Below, in pieces: positions 28,334 through 37,426 of a stretch of 64,000 nucleotides of DNA. The stretch comes from Woeseiaceae bacterium (lineage in GTDB: Bacteria; Pseudomonadota; Gammaproteobacteria; Steroidobacterales; Woeseiaceae). The notes beneath the pieces are model-generated. The model saw only the letters and a program-made list of their open reading frames with translations, searched no databases and had not been told where the DNA came from. Positions within the stretch are counted from its first letter, which is position 1. The number at the start of each line of letters is the position of its first letter. The DNA is taken from contig JASJCH010000020.1 in the NCBI GenBank assembly GCA_030066075.1, positions 1 to 64,000 on the forward strand, in the 5' to 3' direction. A program made the position numbers and the translations under genes.

Positions 28334-28777
28334 TCAGGCGAATTCCTGGTCGACGGGCTCGGTTTCTTCCGCGAGCTCGAGCAGATTGATGGCGACGCCG
28401 ACGAAGTCGGTATCGGTGATGATGCCGCGCAGCTTGCCATCCGTAACGATCGGCAGGCAGCCGATCTGGTGTTTCTCGATGAACATTGCGGCCTGCCGCA
28501 GGCTGGCGTGTTCGTCGATGGTCGCGATATCGGTCACCATGATGTCCTTGACCGCGAGTTCCCGTGCGGGAATACGATTGTCCGCGTCGCGCAGGAAGGA
28601 GTCCGTCGCCGCAAGGACATTGGTCAGGGTAACGAGGCCGACCAGGTTGTCTTTGTCTTCTACAACCGGCAAGTGATGGATGCGATGCGTGTGCATCAGG
28701 TTGCGCGCGTCAGCGACCGTGGATTCGGGCGTCAGCGTGACGAGGTCTGTGCTCATGATGGCGTCGATGCTGAACAT
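28334..28777 (-). CDS. CBS-domain pair protein
   Basis: Two CBS repeats (IMSTDLVTLTPESTVADARNLMHTHRIHHLPVVE... / DIMVTDIATIDEHASLRQAAMFIEKHQIGCLPIV). Confidence 0.93.
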   Translation of the reverse strand: MFSIDAIMSTDLVTLTPESTVADARNLMHTHRIHHLPVVEDKDNLVGLVTLTNVLAATDSFLRDADNRIPARELAVKDIMVTDIATIDEHASLRQAAMFIEKHQIGCLPIVTDGKLRGIITDTDFVGVAINLLELAEETEPVDQEFA

Positions 28778-28877
28778 GGATCTTTCCTTGCCTCTTCCCT
28801 TCTTATTGATTCGAGTCTAGCTACTGCTGGGCGATGCACCATTGCGAAAAACACGTATTCTCGCGGACGCTAATAGT

Positions 28878-30665
28878 CTACATGCCTGCTTTGGCTACGA
28901 TTTCTGGCCAGCGCGGATCGTTGTGAGCGGATACCAGGAACTCCGACGTGGTCAGCCAGGGAATACCCGGGTCACGAATCCGGATGCCGGTTTCGAGCCA
29001 TTTGAACGCATTGTCGAGATCGCCAACAAAGCCGTATAGCTCGGCCAGTTGGTACGAGGTATTCGTGCCGTAAGCGTCGGCGTAGGCGTGCACGGCAGCC
29101 TGGAAGGTCTCGCTGTCTTCACCCTTGCTGTTGACCATAATCGCGAGCATCTCGCGCTCCCATCGAACAGGTTCGCGCGCCGTATGCCGGGCTGCCGCTT
29201 CAAAGTCGCCTGTTGCCAAAGACATGCGCGCGAGGCGGCCGTTGATACGCGCTGTATCAGGCTGCAGATCGAGCGCTCTTGCGTAAACTGCCGCTGCTTC
29301 ATCCTGGCGGCCCGCGACGCGATAGGCGTCGCCGAGTGAGCGCAAAGCAGCGATTGACAGTGGATCGACGCTCAAAACCCGCCGTCCGAGCTCGATTGCC
29401 TCGTCGTCGCGGCCCTGCACCATGCGGAGGTAGCCCATCCAGCTCAGCGTGCCCGGGTCGTTCGGATCGTGTTCGAGCGCTTTCCCGAAATACTCTGCGG
29501 CGCGCTCAATATCAAAATCCGTGGCCCAGATCGCGCCGCCCTTTGCGGCCAGGGCGTCAGGCAATTGCGGATCGATAGACAGCGCGGCATCCGCGTACTC
29601 GTGCACCTGGCGAAACCCGTTGGTGTAATCGACGCCGCCGTAACTGACAAAGCCGCTGACGTAGAACCGGTACGTCTCGGCCAGTAGCGCATAAGCCCTT
29701 GCGAACTGCGGGTCAATTTCAATGGCGCGCCGCAGCGCTTCGATCGCGCTGAGGAAGGCGGCTTCCGTTGTCTGGTCTGACAGGTACAGGCCGCGCAGGA
29801 ACAGGTTGTAGGCCTCGACATTAGCGGTACCGCTCGCAGGAGATGGCGCGGTCTCCCCGAGTAACTCCAGACGCAGCGCGGCAACGACGGCAGTAGCGAT
29901 CTCGTCCTGGATGGCGAAGACGTCGGTCAGTTCGCGGTCGAAAGTCTCGGACCAGAGGTGATAACCGGTATCCGCATTAACGAGCTGCGCCGTTATGCGC
30001 AGGCGCGTACCCGATTGCCGCACGCTGCCTTCCAGCACGTTGGCGACGTTCAGCAACTCGCCGATTTGTCGCAGGTCCTGGTTCTCGCCCTTGAACTGGA
30101 ACGATGATGTGCGCCCGGCAACGTGCAGTTGTGGGATCTTGGCCAGCAGGTTGAGCATTTCCTCGGACAGGCCGTCGGAGAAATACTCGTTCTCTATATC
30201 GCCACTCATGTTGACGAACGGCAACACGGCGATCGACGGCTTGATCTCGGCGACCGACTCGTCACTCTCAGGCGACAGGTAAAATTTGTCGACGAGCAGG
30301 AAGCTCACCGCAACGGCGAGAATGACAATAATCTTGCGGTTGAGGCTCTTGCCGGTCTGGGCAGTAATCGACTGGCTGCGGTCGACGTCCTTCTCTCGCT
30401 TGATGCCGTCGGGCGTGAGCTCGAAGGCCCAGGCGAAGATCAGCGCGAACGGGAAGCCGATGAGCAGCAGCGCGGCGACGAGCGACGTGACCCAGCCGGG
30501 TATGTTGAGCGCCGGGAACATGACGTCGACCACCTGCATCGTCAGCCAGCCGGCGATGATGTAGACGATGGCGACGCGGAACACGTTGCGCCGTTTTACT
30601 TCTTCGAGAAATTCCCGCATCGGTGCTCCGAATTGAGCGAGCGCCAAGTTTAGCAGAGCCGTCAA
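28878..30665 (-). CDS. Membrane-anchored FlgO/TolB-N-like + TPR protein (paralogue of 5944-7782)
   Basis: EVKRRNVFRVAIVYIIAGWLTMQ, PSIAVLPFVNMSGDIENEYFSDGLSEEMLNLL, C-terminal TPRs. A start near FLEEVKRRN (about 30620) is also plausible. Confidence 0.85.
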   Translation of the reverse strand: MTALLNLALAQFGAPMREFLEEVKRRNVFRVAIVYIIAGWLTMQVVDVMFPALNIPGWVTSLVAALLLIGFPFALIFAWAFELTPDGIKREKDVDRSQSITAQTGKSLNRKIIVILAVAVSFLLVDKFYLSPESDESVAEIKPSIAVLPFVNMSGDIENEYFSDGLSEEMLNLLAKIPQLHVAGRTSSFQFKGENQDLRQIGELLNVANVLEGSVRQSGTRLRITAQLVNADTGYHLWSETFDRELTDVFAIQDEIATAVVAALRLELLGETAPSPASGTANVEAYNLFLRGLYLSDQTTEAAFLSAIEALRRAIEIDPQFARAYALLAETYRFYVSGFVSYGGVDYTNGFRQVHEYADAALSIDPQLPDALAAKGGAIWATDFDIERAAEYFGKALEHDPNDPGTLSWMGYLRMVQGRDDEAIELGRRVLSVDPLSIAALRSLGDAYRVAGRQDEAAAVYARALDLQPDTARINGRLARMSLATGDFEAAARHTAREPVRWEREMLAIMVNSKGEDSETFQAAVHAYADAYGTNTSYQLAELYGFVGDLDNAFKWLETGIRIRDPGIPWLTTSEFLVSAHNDPRWPEIVAKAGM

Positions 30666-30732
30666 CGCCGTGGCGACGCTGCCAACCGTGTGAAATACTG
30701 AGAATTCAAGGGGCTGGCGTGTCTAACCAAAC

Positions 30733-31485
30733 ATGAATAAACAGCTATTGTTAACCGCGGTCACGATGCTGCTTGCGGGTACTGCGCAGGCCCAAGAGCG
30801 CGACGCGACCAGCATCGTCAGGGACGCCGTCAACCACTGGCGTGGCCTGTCTTCCGACGCCGTCATGACGATGGTTATCCATCGTCCGGACTGGGAGCGC
30901 ACGATGACGATGCGCGCCTGGACCAAGGGCGACGATCGCTCGTTGGTGCGCGTGCTGGAGCCGACGAAAGATCGCGGCAACGGCACGCTGACTGACGACA
31001 ACAGCATGTGGTCGTTCTCGCCGAAAGTGAATCGCGTCATCAAGATCCCGTCGTCAATGATGGGGCAGAGCTGGATGGGCTCGGACTTTTCCAACAAGGA
31101 CGTGGCGCGCGCCGACGACATCGTCGACCAGTACGACCACAGAATCCTGGGCGTGGAAGAGGCCGACGGCGTGACCATCTACGAGATCGAGTCGATTCCG
31201 CACGAGGATGCCGCCGTGGTCTGGGGGCGCGAGGTGCTGAGTATCCGTGACGACCACGTCGTGACAACGCACCGCTTCTACGACCAGGACGGCGAACTCG
31301 TGAAAACGCTCACGTCGCTGGAGATTGGCGAGATGGGCGGGCGCACGATTGCGCTGCGCCAGCGCATGAGCAAGGAGGAAACGCCCGAGGAATGGACGGA
31401 AATCGCGGTCGAGTCGGTAGATTACGATATAGACCTGCCCGACAGCCTGTTTACACTTTCTAACTTACGCAATCCCCGAGAGTAG
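30733..31485 (+). CDS. Outer-membrane lipoprotein-sorting (LolA-like, PF17131-type) periplasmic protein
   Basis: Signal peptide ending AQAQERDA; RDAVNHWRGLSSDAVMTMVIHRPDWERTMTMRAWTKGDDRSLVRVLEPTKDRGNGTL, SSMMGQSWMGSDFSNKD. Confidence 0.85.
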   Translation: MNKQLLLTAVTMLLAGTAQAQERDATSIVRDAVNHWRGLSSDAVMTMVIHRPDWERTMTMRAWTKGDDRSLVRVLEPTKDRGNGTLTDDNSMWSFSPKVNRVIKIPSSMMGQSWMGSDFSNKDVARADDIVDQYDHRILGVEEADGVTIYEIESIPHEDAAVVWGREVLSIRDDHVVTTHRFYDQDGELVKTLTSLEIGEMGGRTIALRQRMSKEETPEEWTEIAVESVDYDIDLPDSLFTLSNLRNPRE

Positions 31486-31489
31486 CCGC

Positions 31490-32719
31490 TTGAACCTCGT
31501 CCTTCGCCTGGCGTGGCGCAACCTGTGGCGGCAGCCGCGCCGCACGTGGCTGACGACCGGGGCGATGGTGTTTTCCAACACGCTGCTCGTGTTCATGATC
31601 TCGCTGCAGTTCGGCATGTACGGGCTCATGATCAACAACACGCTGCAGGCGTACACCGGCCACCTGCAGATCCAGGCGCCGGGTTACATCGACGACCAGA
31701 AAATGCGCCAGACGGTGGCCGACATCCTGCCGCTGGCCGAGCGGCTGCGCGCGGAGTTTCCGGAGCAGAGTATCGCCGCCCGCGCCACCGGCTTCGCGCT
31801 GGTTTCCAGCGCTGACCGCAGCTACGGTGTCGCGGTGGTCGGCGTCGAACCCGGTTACGAGAGCCGCGTCTCGACGCTGCCGGGCCTGGTGTCGTCAGGA
31901 CGTTTCCTCGAGGACAATGATGCCGCCGAGATCGTTATCGGCGCGGCCCTGGCGCGAATCCTGCGCGTTGACGTGGGCGACGAGCTGACGCTACTGGGCA
32001 GTGGTAAGGACGGTTCTTTTGCTGCCGCCGTCGTCATCATCGCCGGAATCTTCGACAGCGGGCTGCCCGATTTCGACCGCAGTTTCACCGAGATTCCGCT
32101 CGGACTGTTCGACGACGTGTTTTACATGAACGGCAGCGGCCACCACGTCGTGATCAACAACGGCGGCATCAGCGGCGTGGCCGATCTCAAGACCCGCGTC
32201 GAGGCGACGGTGCCGCCCGGCGAAGAGCTCGTCGTGCATGACTGGGACGCGCTGCAACCCGGGCTGCAGCAGACCATCAAGGCCGATATCAGCAGCGCGT
32301 TTTTCATGTACGGCATTCTGGTCATCCTCGTGGCGTTCAGCGTCCTCAATACGCAGCTGATGTCGGTGCTGGAGCGCACGCATGAGTTCGGCATTGTGAT
32401 GTCGCTGGGTTTGACGCCGGGCCGGCTGGGCCGGCTGGTTCTGCTCGAAACGGCCATCATGGGGTTCATGGGACTTGTGCTTGGCGCCATCCTCGGCGGA
32501 CTGGTGACCTGGTGGCTGAGCTTCAACGGTTTCGCCTACCCGGGCATGGAAGAGATGGCGTCGAGGTTCAACCTGCCGGCCCGCTTCTACCCGGAGGTCA
32601 CCTTGATCTCCTTGCTGTCGGGCCCGGTGGTGGTATTCCTGTTCACGTTACTCGCCGCGCTCTACCCGGCGCTGCGGCTGCACAAACTGCACCCGGTCGA
32701 AGCGATGAGGGCCGTCTGA
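31490..32719 (+). CDS. FtsX/MacB-type ABC transporter permease 1
   Basis: LRLAWRNLWRQPRRTWLTTGAM, large extracytoplasmic domain, three C-terminal TM; TTG start. Confidence 0.9.
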   Translation: MNLVLRLAWRNLWRQPRRTWLTTGAMVFSNTLLVFMISLQFGMYGLMINNTLQAYTGHLQIQAPGYIDDQKMRQTVADILPLAERLRAEFPEQSIAARATGFALVSSADRSYGVAVVGVEPGYESRVSTLPGLVSSGRFLEDNDAAEIVIGAALARILRVDVGDELTLLGSGKDGSFAAAVVIIAGIFDSGLPDFDRSFTEIPLGLFDDVFYMNGSGHHVVINNGGISGVADLKTRVEATVPPGEELVVHDWDALQPGLQQTIKADISSAFFMYGILVILVAFSVLNTQLMSVLERTHEFGIVMSLGLTPGRLGRLVLLETAIMGFMGLVLGAILGGLVTWWLSFNGFAYPGMEEMASRFNLPARFYPEVTLISLLSGPVVVFLFTLLAALYPALRLHKLHPVEAMRAV

Positions 32720-33948
32720 TGCATATGCTCGCGGTCCTGAGTCGACTGGCCTGGCGCAACCTGTGGCGCAATCATCGCCGCACGCTGATCATGCTGCTTG
32801 CGATCATTCTCGGTACCTGGGCGATGATTTTCATGACGGCGCTGATGCGCGGCATGGTGTCACAAATGGTGGCGGACGGTATCAGCTCGCTGCCGGGACA
32901 CGTGCAGGTGCACCACCCTGACTTCCGCGACGACCCGAGCGTCGCCAACCTGATCAACGTGCCCGATTCGGAGATCGCGGAGCGCTTCAATGCCGCTAAC
33001 TTCAGGCAGTGGGCGAGCCGCGTCCGCGTGCCGGCCGTCATCACGAGCGAGTATGACTCGCGTGGCGTGACCCTGGTCGGTGTCGATCCGGCGCTCGAGG
33101 ATGGCCTGACGTTCGTCGACTATCGTGAGGTGGAGGGACGCTTCCTCGAGTCCGCCGACGATAAGGGCGTCGTCATCGGCCGCAAGCTTGCCGATATTCT
33201 GAATACCGAGGTCGGCAAGCGCATCGTGCTGATGAGCCAGGACCCCGATAACGAAATTGCCGACCGCGGCTTCCGTGTTGTCGGTCTGTTCACCGCCAGC
33301 GTCAAAGCGTTCGAGGAACAGTTCGTGTTTGCTGGCAAAACGACGACGCAGAACATGCTGCGTATTGGCGACCAGGTCTCCGAGATTGCGGTACTCGGCG
33401 ACGACTACCGCGATGTCGAGGCGGAGTTTCAAAAAACGCTGGAGCTGATTAACGATGGCGTAACGGTGCAACGCTGGACTGAGGTCGATCGCTTCCTCGG
33501 CACGATGCTCGGCGTAATGGATGGGTTCGTGCTGGTCTGGATCGTCGTGATCTTCCTGGCGCTGTCCTTCGGGCTCGTCAACACGCTGGTTATGGCGGTG
33601 TTTGAGCGCGTGCGTGAGATTGGCCTGATGCTGGCGCTCGGTATGCGGCCCAAGGACATTCTTGGCCAAATCATCCTCGAGTCGCTGCTGTTGCTCGCGA
33701 TCGGCCTGGCGCTGGGCAGCGCGCTCGCCTGGGCGACCGTGCAGCCTATCCGGGACGGCATCGACCTCTCGATGGTCAGCGAGGGCATGGAAATGATGGG
33801 CGTGTCGAGCGTGCTGGTGCCCGAATTGTTGTTGAGCGACGTGGTCCTCGCCAATGTCGTCGTATTGATTCTCGGTTTCTTTGCGAGCCTGTCGCCGGCA
33901 TGGCGCGCGGCGCAATACGAGCCGATCGAAGCCATAACAAAGGTCTGA
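32719..33948 (+). CDS. FtsX/MacB-type ABC transporter permease 2
   Basis: LSRLAWRNLWRNHRRTLIMLLAIILGTWAM; ATG overlaps the previous stop (TGATG); start moved from the upstream ORF start. Confidence 0.9.
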   Translation: MHMLAVLSRLAWRNLWRNHRRTLIMLLAIILGTWAMIFMTALMRGMVSQMVADGISSLPGHVQVHHPDFRDDPSVANLINVPDSEIAERFNAANFRQWASRVRVPAVITSEYDSRGVTLVGVDPALEDGLTFVDYREVEGRFLESADDKGVVIGRKLADILNTEVGKRIVLMSQDPDNEIADRGFRVVGLFTASVKAFEEQFVFAGKTTTQNMLRIGDQVSEIAVLGDDYRDVEAEFQKTLELINDGVTVQRWTEVDRFLGTMLGVMDGFVLVWIVVIFLALSFGLVNTLVMAVFERVREIGLMLALGMRPKDILGQIILESLLLLAIGLALGSALAWATVQPIRDGIDLSMVSEGMEMMGVSSVLVPELLLSDVVLANVVVLILGFFASLSPAWRAAQYEPIEAITKV

Positions 33949-33950
33949 CC

Positions 33951-34643
33951 ATGACAGCAGTGCGTTGCGTTGATTTGTGCAAAACCTATCGCCAGGGCGA
34001 GGAAGACATCAAGGCCCTCGACCACGTCAGCATCGAGATCGAGGAGGGCGGCTTTGTTTGCCTGTCGGCGCCGTCCGGCGGCGGCAAGACTACGCTTCTC
34101 AATGCGATCGGCGGTCTCGACAAACCCGATAGTGGCGAGGTCTACGTCGCGGAGCGCCGCATCGACAACCTGTCCAAGGGCGAGTTGGCCGAACTTCGCC
34201 TGCGCCAGATCGGCTTCGTATTCCAGGCCTTCAACCTGATCCCGGTGCTGACGGCGCGTGAGAATGTCGAGTTCGTCATGCAGGTGCAGGGCGTGCCGGC
34301 GGCCGAGCGCGGACAAAAAGCGCTGGAGATTCTGGAGGAAGTCGGCCTGAAGGGGCTCGAGGACCGGCGCCCGGCCGACATGTCGGGCGGACAGCAGCAG
34401 CGCGTCGCCGTTGCGCGGGCAATCGTCTCGCGGCCGGCGCTGGTGCTGGCCGACGAGCCCACGGCGAACCTCGACTCGAAAACGTCCGATGGCCTTATGG
34501 AGTTGTTCCGCGAACTCAACGACCATCACAGCACGACCTTTGTTATCGCGACACATGACAAGCGCGTGATGAGCTACGCGAAACGTATCGTACGCATGCT
34601 CGACGGCCGCATCGTCGAGGACATCAGCCAGGATGCGGTGTAG
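33951..34643 (+). CDS. ABC transporter ATP-binding protein (LolD/MacB-like)
   Basis: Walker A APSGGGKTT, signature MSGGQQQR, Walker B LVLADEPTANLD. Confidence 0.95.
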   Translation: MTAVRCVDLCKTYRQGEEDIKALDHVSIEIEEGGFVCLSAPSGGGKTTLLNAIGGLDKPDSGEVYVAERRIDNLSKGELAELRLRQIGFVFQAFNLIPVLTARENVEFVMQVQGVPAAERGQKALEILEEVGLKGLEDRRPADMSGGQQQRVAVARAIVSRPALVLADEPTANLDSKTSDGLMELFRELNDHHSTTFVIATHDKRVMSYAKRIVRMLDGRIVEDISQDAV

Positions 34644-35760
34644 CTGGATAGCGCTGCTGTTTCTGTTCGCCGCCGCTGCGGGGGCTGAGGACAGTCCTTT
34701 CGAGTTCGACGGCCACACCAAGCTGCGCGCTGTGGGGCAGACCTATCCCGACGACAGCCTGTTGCGCGACCTGGCTGGTTCGTCGTCGCTGGACACGATT
34801 GGCGAGCTGCGGCTGAACCTGGCCGCGAAAAAATACGACTGGTCCTTTCACGCCGATTACCAGGCGCTGGGGCTCTACAGCGAGTTCCTGGCGCTCGGGC
34901 TGCCCAACGACGACCGGCGGCTGTTCGACTTCACCAAGGTCGTTGCCGACGGCTCCGACTATGCGCTAGTACACCGGCTGGACCGTTTCTGGGCGGGATA
35001 CGCGGGCCGCAAGCTCGTCGTGCGCGCCGGGCGCCAGGCCCTGTCCTGGGGGAACGGGCTGTACTTTCATCCGCTGGATCTCGTCAATCCCTTCGACCCT
35101 ACGACGATCGACACCGAGTACAAGACGGGTGACGACATGGTCTACGCGCAGTATCTGCGCGATAACGGCGATGACTTGCAGGCCGCGGTCGTGTTCCGGC
35201 GCGACCCGCTCACCGGGGAGCGGCGGAGCGACGAGGGAACGGTCGCGGTTAAGTACCACGGATTTGCTGGCGAGAACGAGTACGACGTGCTGATCGGTGA
35301 GAACTTTGGCGATACCGTGGTCGGTCTCGGTGCCGTCGGCAGCCTGGGCGGCGCCGTCTGGCGCGGCGACCTCGTGATTACGGACGCCGATGACGAGACA
35401 GAGGTAGAGTTCGTAACCAACGTCAGTTACTCGTGGGTCTGGGCCGAGCGCAATGTCAGCGGCTCCGCGGAGTACTACCGCAGCGGGGAAGACCGCGACT
35501 ACTTCGCAGGCAGCCTGATGATCGAGATGACGCCGCTGTGGACCCTGACGCCGACACTGATCGGCAACTTTGATGACCCGAGTGCATTACTGCAGGTCGT
35601 GACCCAGTACAGCCTCGGCGACAACACGACCTTCCTCGGCAGCCTCAACCTGCCGATCGGCGCTAATGGCACTGAGTACGGTGGGCCCGAAACAGGCGTT
35701 CCGGGGCGCTACCTGTCGTTCGATGTCGGCGTTTTCGCGCAGTTGGCCTGGTATTTCTGA
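34633..35760 (+). CDS. Predicted outer-membrane beta-barrel protein (DUF1302-like)
   Basis: Signal peptide ending AAGAEDS; GRQALSWGNGLYFHPLDLVNPFDPTTIDTEYKTGDDM; alternating strands and C-terminal aromatic (QLAWYF); overlaps the ATPase gene. Confidence 0.75.
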   Translation: MRCSWIALLFLFAAAAGAEDSPFEFDGHTKLRAVGQTYPDDSLLRDLAGSSSLDTIGELRLNLAAKKYDWSFHADYQALGLYSEFLALGLPNDDRRLFDFTKVVADGSDYALVHRLDRFWAGYAGRKLVVRAGRQALSWGNGLYFHPLDLVNPFDPTTIDTEYKTGDDMVYAQYLRDNGDDLQAAVVFRRDPLTGERRSDEGTVAVKYHGFAGENEYDVLIGENFGDTVVGLGAVGSLGGAVWRGDLVITDADDETEVEFVTNVSYSWVWAERNVSGSAEYYRSGEDRDYFAGSLMIEMTPLWTLTPTLIGNFDDPSALLQVVTQYSLGDNTTFLGSLNLPIGANGTEYGGPETGVPGRYLSFDVGVFAQLAWYF

Positions 35761-35831
35761 TCGCGCCCATGGGGCGCTCCTACGGACAGGCTTTGATCGC
35801 GCCCGTGGGGCGCTCCTACGGACGCGCTTTT
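35759..35831. repeat. Two tandem REP-like units, about 36 bp each: GATCGCGCCC(A/G)TGGGGCGCTCCTACGGAC...CTTT
   Basis: Copies at 35759-35794 and 35795-35831, same orientation; each carries the hairpin GCGCCC-NTG-GGGCGC. The reverse complement GTAGGAGCGCCCCACGGGCGCGATC has the layout of Pseudomonas REPs. Confidence 0.85.
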
Positions 35832-36393
35832 ACGACGCTGACAGGCTCCTGATATTGCGCAGCAGGTTCTCGAACGAATGTTCGCGTTCGGGGCCGAAGA
35901 CCGGGTCGAGCTGGTCGAAGTTTGAGATGTCGATGAACATGTCTTCTTCGTGCTGGATCAGGTCTTTTGCGCGGCGGAACAGGTCTTCCTCCTCCCAGGC
36001 CATGTGCTTCCTGAGCGTACGCACGTAGGTGGCGGCGTCTTCGACCAGGCGCTCGCGGGTGACCGCGGCTCCGGACGCGACTGCCTCGACGTCGTTGCGC
36101 AGCCTGTCGCCGTTCTCGGCAATCTCGCGGTGCTCCGGGCCGACGCGCTCGAGGCCCTCGCCGAGCTCGGGCTGCTGTGCGCGCATCGCGGCGTACAGAA
36201 CGTCTTCCTTGGGATGGTGCACGGCGTCCGAATAGACCGTCATGTAGCGCATGATGTCGTGGATCAGTTCGTAGTCCGGCCGCTCGCCGTCGCGAATGTG
36301 TTCAATCTGCTGGCTGAGGAGATCGAGCATGATCGCCATGTTGCGGTGGTCCTCACGGAGGTCTCTCAAAAGGTCGGCCAGCAGGATGGTCAT
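35830..36393 (-). CDS. Hemerythrin domain-containing protein
   Basis: LREDHRNMAIMLDLLSQQIEH, HPKEDVLYAAM, PEHREIAENGDRL, RKHMAWEEEDLF: His/Glu ligand pattern of hemerythrins. Confidence 0.9.
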   Translation of the reverse strand: MTILLADLLRDLREDHRNMAIMLDLLSQQIEHIRDGERPDYELIHDIMRYMTVYSDAVHHPKEDVLYAAMRAQQPELGEGLERVGPEHREIAENGDRLRNDVEAVASGAAVTRERLVEDAATYVRTLRKHMAWEEEDLFRRAKDLIQHEEDMFIDISNFDQLDPVFGPEREHSFENLLRNIRSLSAS

Positions 36394-36587
36394 TTTCGTG
36401 CCTCTGTTGTTTTCCCTGGTCTTGGATCAGGGTGCGCGCAGGAAATTCCCGCTTGAATCCGTGATTTCACGTACATACATGCGGCCCCCGTTAATCCGGT
36501 TGTAATAAAACCGCAATATCCACGTAAAAGGAGTGTAAAACGCCGGTGCTTTAGTAGACCGGGTGACCGGATAGCCCAGGATTCGAA

Positions 36588-37280
36588 ATGACATTGGCAT
36601 CTATCCTGCTCGTCGACTCGGATGCTGAGTTGCGGCAGCGGATTGCTCAGGAACTGCGAGAGCTCGGCCATGACGTCGACGAACTGGCTACGGCTGGCTC
36701 GGCCATCGAGGCAGTGCATGATACCTGCCCGGACCTGATGGTCTGCGAATTCGCGCTCCCGGACCTCAGCGGTATCGAGCTGCTCAATGATGTCCGCAGT
36801 AGTGAAAAACTGCGTCACCTGCGCGTATTGATGACTTCGGCGGCTCCCGGATCGGGTGACGTGGTTGCCGCGCTCGAGTCCGGCGCCGACGACTTCGTCG
36901 CTAAGCCCGTGGACTTGCAGGAGTTGACTGCGCGCATTGGTGCTTGTCTCAATCGCCCCGCAAACAATGCGGATGCGGGTCGGGTTAATGCCGGTGGAAT
37001 TGCAATTGACAAGATCGGCCACCGCGTCACGGTCGACGACACATTTGTAACGCTTGCACCTCGCGAATACCGTCTTCTCCTCTTCCTCATGACGCACCAG
37101 GATCGGGTATTTAGCCGCAAGCAGCTGCTCGTGTATGTGTGGGACCGGGACGTATCAGTCGGCCCGCGAACGGTCGATGTGCATATACGCCGCCTGCGCA
37201 GCGTACTCGAACCGTTCGACTATGCAGGTTACCTCCAGACTGTGCGGGGCGCCGGCTACCGGTTTTCGCTGCATACCTGA
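36588..37280 (+). CDS. OmpR/PhoB-family response regulator, no adjacent histidine kinase
   Basis: Receiver domain (ILLVDSDAELRQRI, DLMVCEFALPDLSG) and winged-helix DNA-binding domain (LAPREYRLLLFLMTHQDRVFSRKQLLVYVW...VDVHIRRLRSVLE). Confidence 0.93.
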   Translation: MTLASILLVDSDAELRQRIAQELRELGHDVDELATAGSAIEAVHDTCPDLMVCEFALPDLSGIELLNDVRSSEKLRHLRVLMTSAAPGSGDVVAALESGADDFVAKPVDLQELTARIGACLNRPANNADAGRVNAGGIAIDKIGHRVTVDDTFVTLAPREYRLLLFLMTHQDRVFSRKQLLVYVWDRDVSVGPRTVDVHIRRLRSVLEPFDYAGYLQTVRGAGYRFSLHT

Positions 37281-37300
37281 CCGAGCGTCGTAACGTAGCC

Positions 37301-37316
37301 GTGACAAATCTGTCAC
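37301..37316. promoter_or_regulatory. Inverted repeat GTGACA-AATC-TGTCAC, candidate regulator-binding site
   Basis: Perfect 6-bp arms in the gap between the response-regulator gene and the lipoprotein/TonB receptor genes. Confidence 0.5.
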
Positions 37317-37426
37317 ATCCGCTCCACATGCCAGCGCTAGTTTGGCCGCCTCGATGGACCGAGAGAGTCCTACCCGACTGATCGCCGCCGACGGTGCGGC
37401 GGCCATTACACAACCTGGAGAGGAAA

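Noticed and set aside
33429-34721. 430-aa minus-strand ORF over the ABC permease and ATPase
   Set aside because: Antisense to well-supported ABC genes with no signal of its own.
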